DNA of 51,108 nucleotides from an uncultured Clostridia bacterium (GTDB lineage: Bacteria; Bacillota; Clostridia; Christensenellales; Borkfalkiaceae), in the NCBI GenBank assembly GCA_947628675.1, contig CANRAR010000007.1, forward strand, positions 1 to 51,108. Direction: 5' to 3'. A program made the translations under genes and the position numbers. The notes under the pieces are model-generated. The model was given only the letters and a program-made list of their open reading frames with translations, was not told where the DNA came from and ran no database searches. Positions 48,855-51,108 of the stretch are shown here, piece by piece (within the stretch, counting starts at the first letter, position 1; each line of letters begins with the position of its first letter).

Positions 48855-50111
48855 ATGGATAAATTTGTGGTGGAGGGAGGGAGACGGCTTGACGGGAGCG
48901 TGAACGTACAATCGGCGAAAAATTCCGTGCTGCCGCTCCTTGCAGCCTCTATTTTGACCGAACGGCGCGTCACCATCCGCGAAACGCCCGCAATAGCAGA
49001 CGTCTCCTGCATGGCGCAGATCCTGCGGGAACTCGGCGCGGAGGTGAGTTTCCGCGGCGACGACGTCACCATCGACAGCGCAAACGCCTGTTCGCACCGC
49101 ATCTCATCGGCACTGACGAAGGAGTTGCGCTCCTCCGTCTTCATGCTCGGGTCGCTGCTCACCCGCTTTCACCGCGCGGTCATCGCCTATCCCGGGGGAT
49201 GCGACATCGGGCTTCGACCCATCGACATCCACCTCAACGCCTTGAAGCGGCTCGGGGTGGATATTACCGAGCGGGACGGTTACATATTTTGCGAATGCGA
49301 GCGCCTGCGCGGCGCGGAGATCCCCATCGATTTCCCGAGCGTCGGCGCAACGGAGAACATCATGCTTGCCTCGGTGAAGGCGGAGGGGAGGACTCTCGTG
49401 CAGGGTGCCGCGAAGGAGCCCGAGATCGTGGACCTGCAAAATTTTCTCAATGCGATGGGGGCGCGTGTCCGCGGCGCGGGGACGGACGTCATCGAGATCG
49501 AGGGCGTGAAGACATTGGGCGGCGTGGAATATCTGCCCATCAAAGACCGCATCGAGGCGGGGACATACCTCATTGCGTGTGCCGTTTGCGGCGGAGAAGT
49601 AGAGGTGTGCGGCGCAAAGCCCGAAAATGTGGGGTTACTTTTGCACAAATTGCGTGAAAACGGTTGCAAAATCCATATCAAAAATGATAAAATAAGGATA
49701 GCAAGTTACGGTCGGCTCAAATGCAACCGCAGGATAGAGACGATGCCCTTCCCGGGCTTTCCCACCGACCTGCAAGCGCAGGTCACCGCGCTCAACAGCG
49801 TATGCGAGGGATGCGCGCTCATCGTGGAAAATCTCTTCGAGACGCGCTTCAAGTATGTGCCCGAATTGCAGAAGATGGGCGCGGACATCGAGGTGAAGGG
49901 CAGGACTGCATTTGTGCGCGGCGTGAAGGGGCTTCACGGCGCGTCCGTCGTAGCGGGAGATCTGCGCGGCGGGGCGGCGCTCGTCATTGCGGCGCTCGCG
50001 GCGGAGGGGACGAGCGAAGTGCTCGACCTTTCGCACATCGACAGGGGCTACTCCGATCTGCGGGGAAAACTCAAAGGGCTCGGCGCGGAGATCAAGCGCG
50101 TACGCATTTAG
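48855..50111 (+). CDS. murA: UDP-GlcNAc 1-carboxyvinyltransferase MurA
   Basis: First committed step of peptidoglycan synthesis, transferring enolpyruvate from PEP. 418 residues. SAKNSVLPLLAAS opens the fold; the catalytic, fosfomycin-target cysteine C116 lies in YPGGCDIGLRPID; GRTAFVRGV and the DLRGGAALVIAAL stretch follow. The start follows AAGGAG. murA near ftsQ replaces murG and murC seen at this place in many relatives. Confidence 0.96.
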   Translation: MDKFVVEGGRRLDGSVNVQSAKNSVLPLLAASILTERRVTIRETPAIADVSCMAQILRELGAEVSFRGDDVTIDSANACSHRISSALTKELRSSVFMLGSLLTRFHRAVIAYPGGCDIGLRPIDIHLNALKRLGVDITERDGYIFCECERLRGAEIPIDFPSVGATENIMLASVKAEGRTLVQGAAKEPEIVDLQNFLNAMGARVRGAGTDVIEIEGVKTLGGVEYLPIKDRIEAGTYLIACAVCGGEVEVCGAKPENVGLLLHKLRENGCKIHIKNDKIRIASYGRLKCNRRIETMPFPGFPTDLQAQVTALNSVCEGCALIVENLFETRFKYVPELQKMGADIEVKGRTAFVRGVKGLHGASVVAGDLRGGAALVIAALAAEGTSEVLDLSHIDRGYSDLRGKLKGLGAEIKRVRI

Positions 50112-50126
50112 AAGAGGGAGATACCA

Positions 50127-50927
50127 ATGAAAACGAGAGCGATCATCACCACCATAGTTTCGTTTGTGCTCCTCGTCGCGGTCGTCGCGGCGGGGCTCAA
50201 TGCGATCTTTACAATCACTCTCGTGGAGAGCGAATTTTCCGTGTGCTCGGAGGCGGGCAAGCGGGACGCCGAGGCGCTCAAAGCCGAACTCGACAAATTC
50301 GTGGGCGACAGCACGACCTTCCTCGATGTAGACGATGTGAATGAGACGGTCGAAAAATACCCGTGCTTCCGCGTGGAGGCGGTGGAGAAGTCCTTCCCCA
50401 AGACGTTGAAGGTGAAGGTCTCCGAGCGCAAGGAATTTTTCGCCGTGAAGAATGGGGAAAACTACGCCGTGTTGGACGAGGAGGGCATCTACCTCTACGA
50501 CGGCGCGAACACCAACCGCTTGGGCGGCGTGAACGTCGTGCTCGAAGGGTTCGACATTGCACTCGAAAAGGGCAGCCGCGCGACGGGCGAATACATCGAC
50601 GAAGCACTCACGATGTTCTCCGTCTTTTCCGAACTTCTTCCCGGGGTGCGCGCGAATGTCGTCTCGCTTCGCCTCGCGCACAACATCGGGCAGAACACGA
50701 AGGAAAATACCTTCTTCGTCGTCACCATGCGCGAGGGCGTGAAGATCGCCATCGCCAATCCCGCGGAGAACATCGCCCTGAAGGCGCGCGCCGCCTTTAC
50801 CGATGAGACCTACGGATACCTCTCGCCCAACTTCTCCGATAGGGAGAAAATGTACGGCAGTATCACCGTGAGCGGAAACGATGCGAACGTAGACCGCCGC
50901 GACGACCTGCCCATCAAGGAGGCATAA
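50127..50927 (+). CDS. ftsQ: Cell division protein FtsQ/DivIB-like
   Basis: Bitopic division protein of 266 residues. A short cytoplasmic start and one membrane helix (about 5-28) are followed by a POTRA-like domain containing YPCFRVEAVEKSFPKTLKVK and the FtsQ beta domain with SERKEFFAVKNGENYAVLDE. Position at the end of the dcw cluster supports the call. It would join FtsL at the septum. ftsA and ftsZ do not follow; a terminator does. Confidence 0.88.
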   Translation: MKTRAIITTIVSFVLLVAVVAAGLNAIFTITLVESEFSVCSEAGKRDAEALKAELDKFVGDSTTFLDVDDVNETVEKYPCFRVEAVEKSFPKTLKVKVSERKEFFAVKNGENYAVLDEEGIYLYDGANTNRLGGVNVVLEGFDIALEKGSRATGEYIDEALTMFSVFSELLPGVRANVVSLRLAHNIGQNTKENTFFVVTMREGVKIAIANPAENIALKARAAFTDETYGYLSPNFSDREKMYGSITVSGNDANVDRRDDLPIKEA

Positions 50928-50928
50928 A

Positions 50929-51001
50929 CCGCTTCGGCGGAGCACATGGCACCCATGTCCGCGGTCGGCCGCGGGAGAAAGCGTCCTTCGGGCGCTTTTT
51001 T
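50929..51001 (+). terminator. Four consecutive hairpins ending in an intrinsic terminator after ftsQ
   Basis: Immediately after the ftsQ stop: CCGC-TTCG-GCGG (50929-50940), ACATGG-cac-CCATGT (50944-50958), CGCGG-tcgg-CCGCG (50960-50973), then AAAGCG(T)CC-TTCG-GGCGCTTTTTT (50978-51001). The last is a clear terminator. The remaining 51002-51108 shows no supported gene. Confidence 0.85.
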
Positions 51002-51108
51002 GTTGTTCCGAAGGGGAAAATATTTTCGCATTGTAGGTTTGTCAAACATATGAGACGGATGAGAGCGAAAAAAGATCAGTGCAGGACGCCGTCGGTGAGA
51101 TAGTCTGA

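Noticed and set aside
51076-51108. Possible C-terminal end of a minus-strand gene entering from the right edge
   Set aside because: The minus strand reads SDYLTDGVLH then stop, but eleven codons are too few to support a gene.

Overview
The window is a gene-dense, GC-rich stretch of a low-copy bacterial chromosome, most likely a gut-type Clostridia (Firmicutes). The mutSL-miaA block, a division and cell-wall (dcw) cluster opening with mraZ-rsmH, strong Shine-Dalgarno sites and canonical TTGACA/TATAAT promoters with 17-bp spacers point that way. A meso-diaminopimelate MurE (DNPR motif) and a DapF domain indicate DAP-type peptidoglycan. Placement below class (for example Christensenellales-like) is a guess. 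No tRNA, rRNA, CRISPR array, phage or complete insertion sequence was seen. Most neighbouring genes overlap by ATGA or TGATG, so long translationally coupled operons are the rule.

Layout. (1) 1-1.4 kb: an acyl-ACP thioesterase with a nearly leaderless promoter, followed by a small membrane protein. (2) 1.5-13.5 kb: arginine and carbamoyl-phosphate synthesis in the order argG-argC-argJ-argB-argD-argF-carA, then a single reading frame encoding full-length CarB fused to full-length DapF. argH is not in the window. (3) 13.5-16.3 kb: a membrane protein, a cysteine desulfurase and ThiI (tRNA thiolation). (4) A class A penicillin-binding protein on the minus strand. (5) 18.6-27.1 kb: sirtuin-miaB-mutS-mutL-miaA-YnbB-like PLP enzyme. 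(6) 27.2-32.1 kb: a stress or envelope module with an SPFH protein, a membrane protein, an ABC-2 exporter, an unlisted 56-residue ribbon-helix-helix (RHH) protein and a small membrane protein. The SPFH promoter carries three phased 8-bp boxes that look like an RHH operator. (7) 32.2-37.5 kb, minus strand: XRE-cupin regulator and potA-potB-potC-potD polyamine transporter, with an enlarged PotA and a doubly anchored PotD. (8) 37.6-38.5 kb: about 0.9 kb of non-coding, strongly purine-biased repeats. (9) 38.6-50.9 kb: rpsT (minus), murI, then mraZ-rsmH-ftsL-ftsI-murE-mraY-murD-ftsW-murA-ftsQ. murF, murG, murC, ftsA and ftsZ are absent from the cluster.

The leading novelty candidates are the CarB-DapF fusion, whose DapF half has Ala in place of the first catalytic Cys; the SPFH/RHH module with its operator boxes, a 69-bp palindrome, a duplication that creates a 32-residue chimeric ORF, and a 14-bp minisatellite flanked by a duplicated gene start; and a dispersed hairpin element with conserved flanks at two operon ends. 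All functional statements come from reading motifs by eye; no database search was run.
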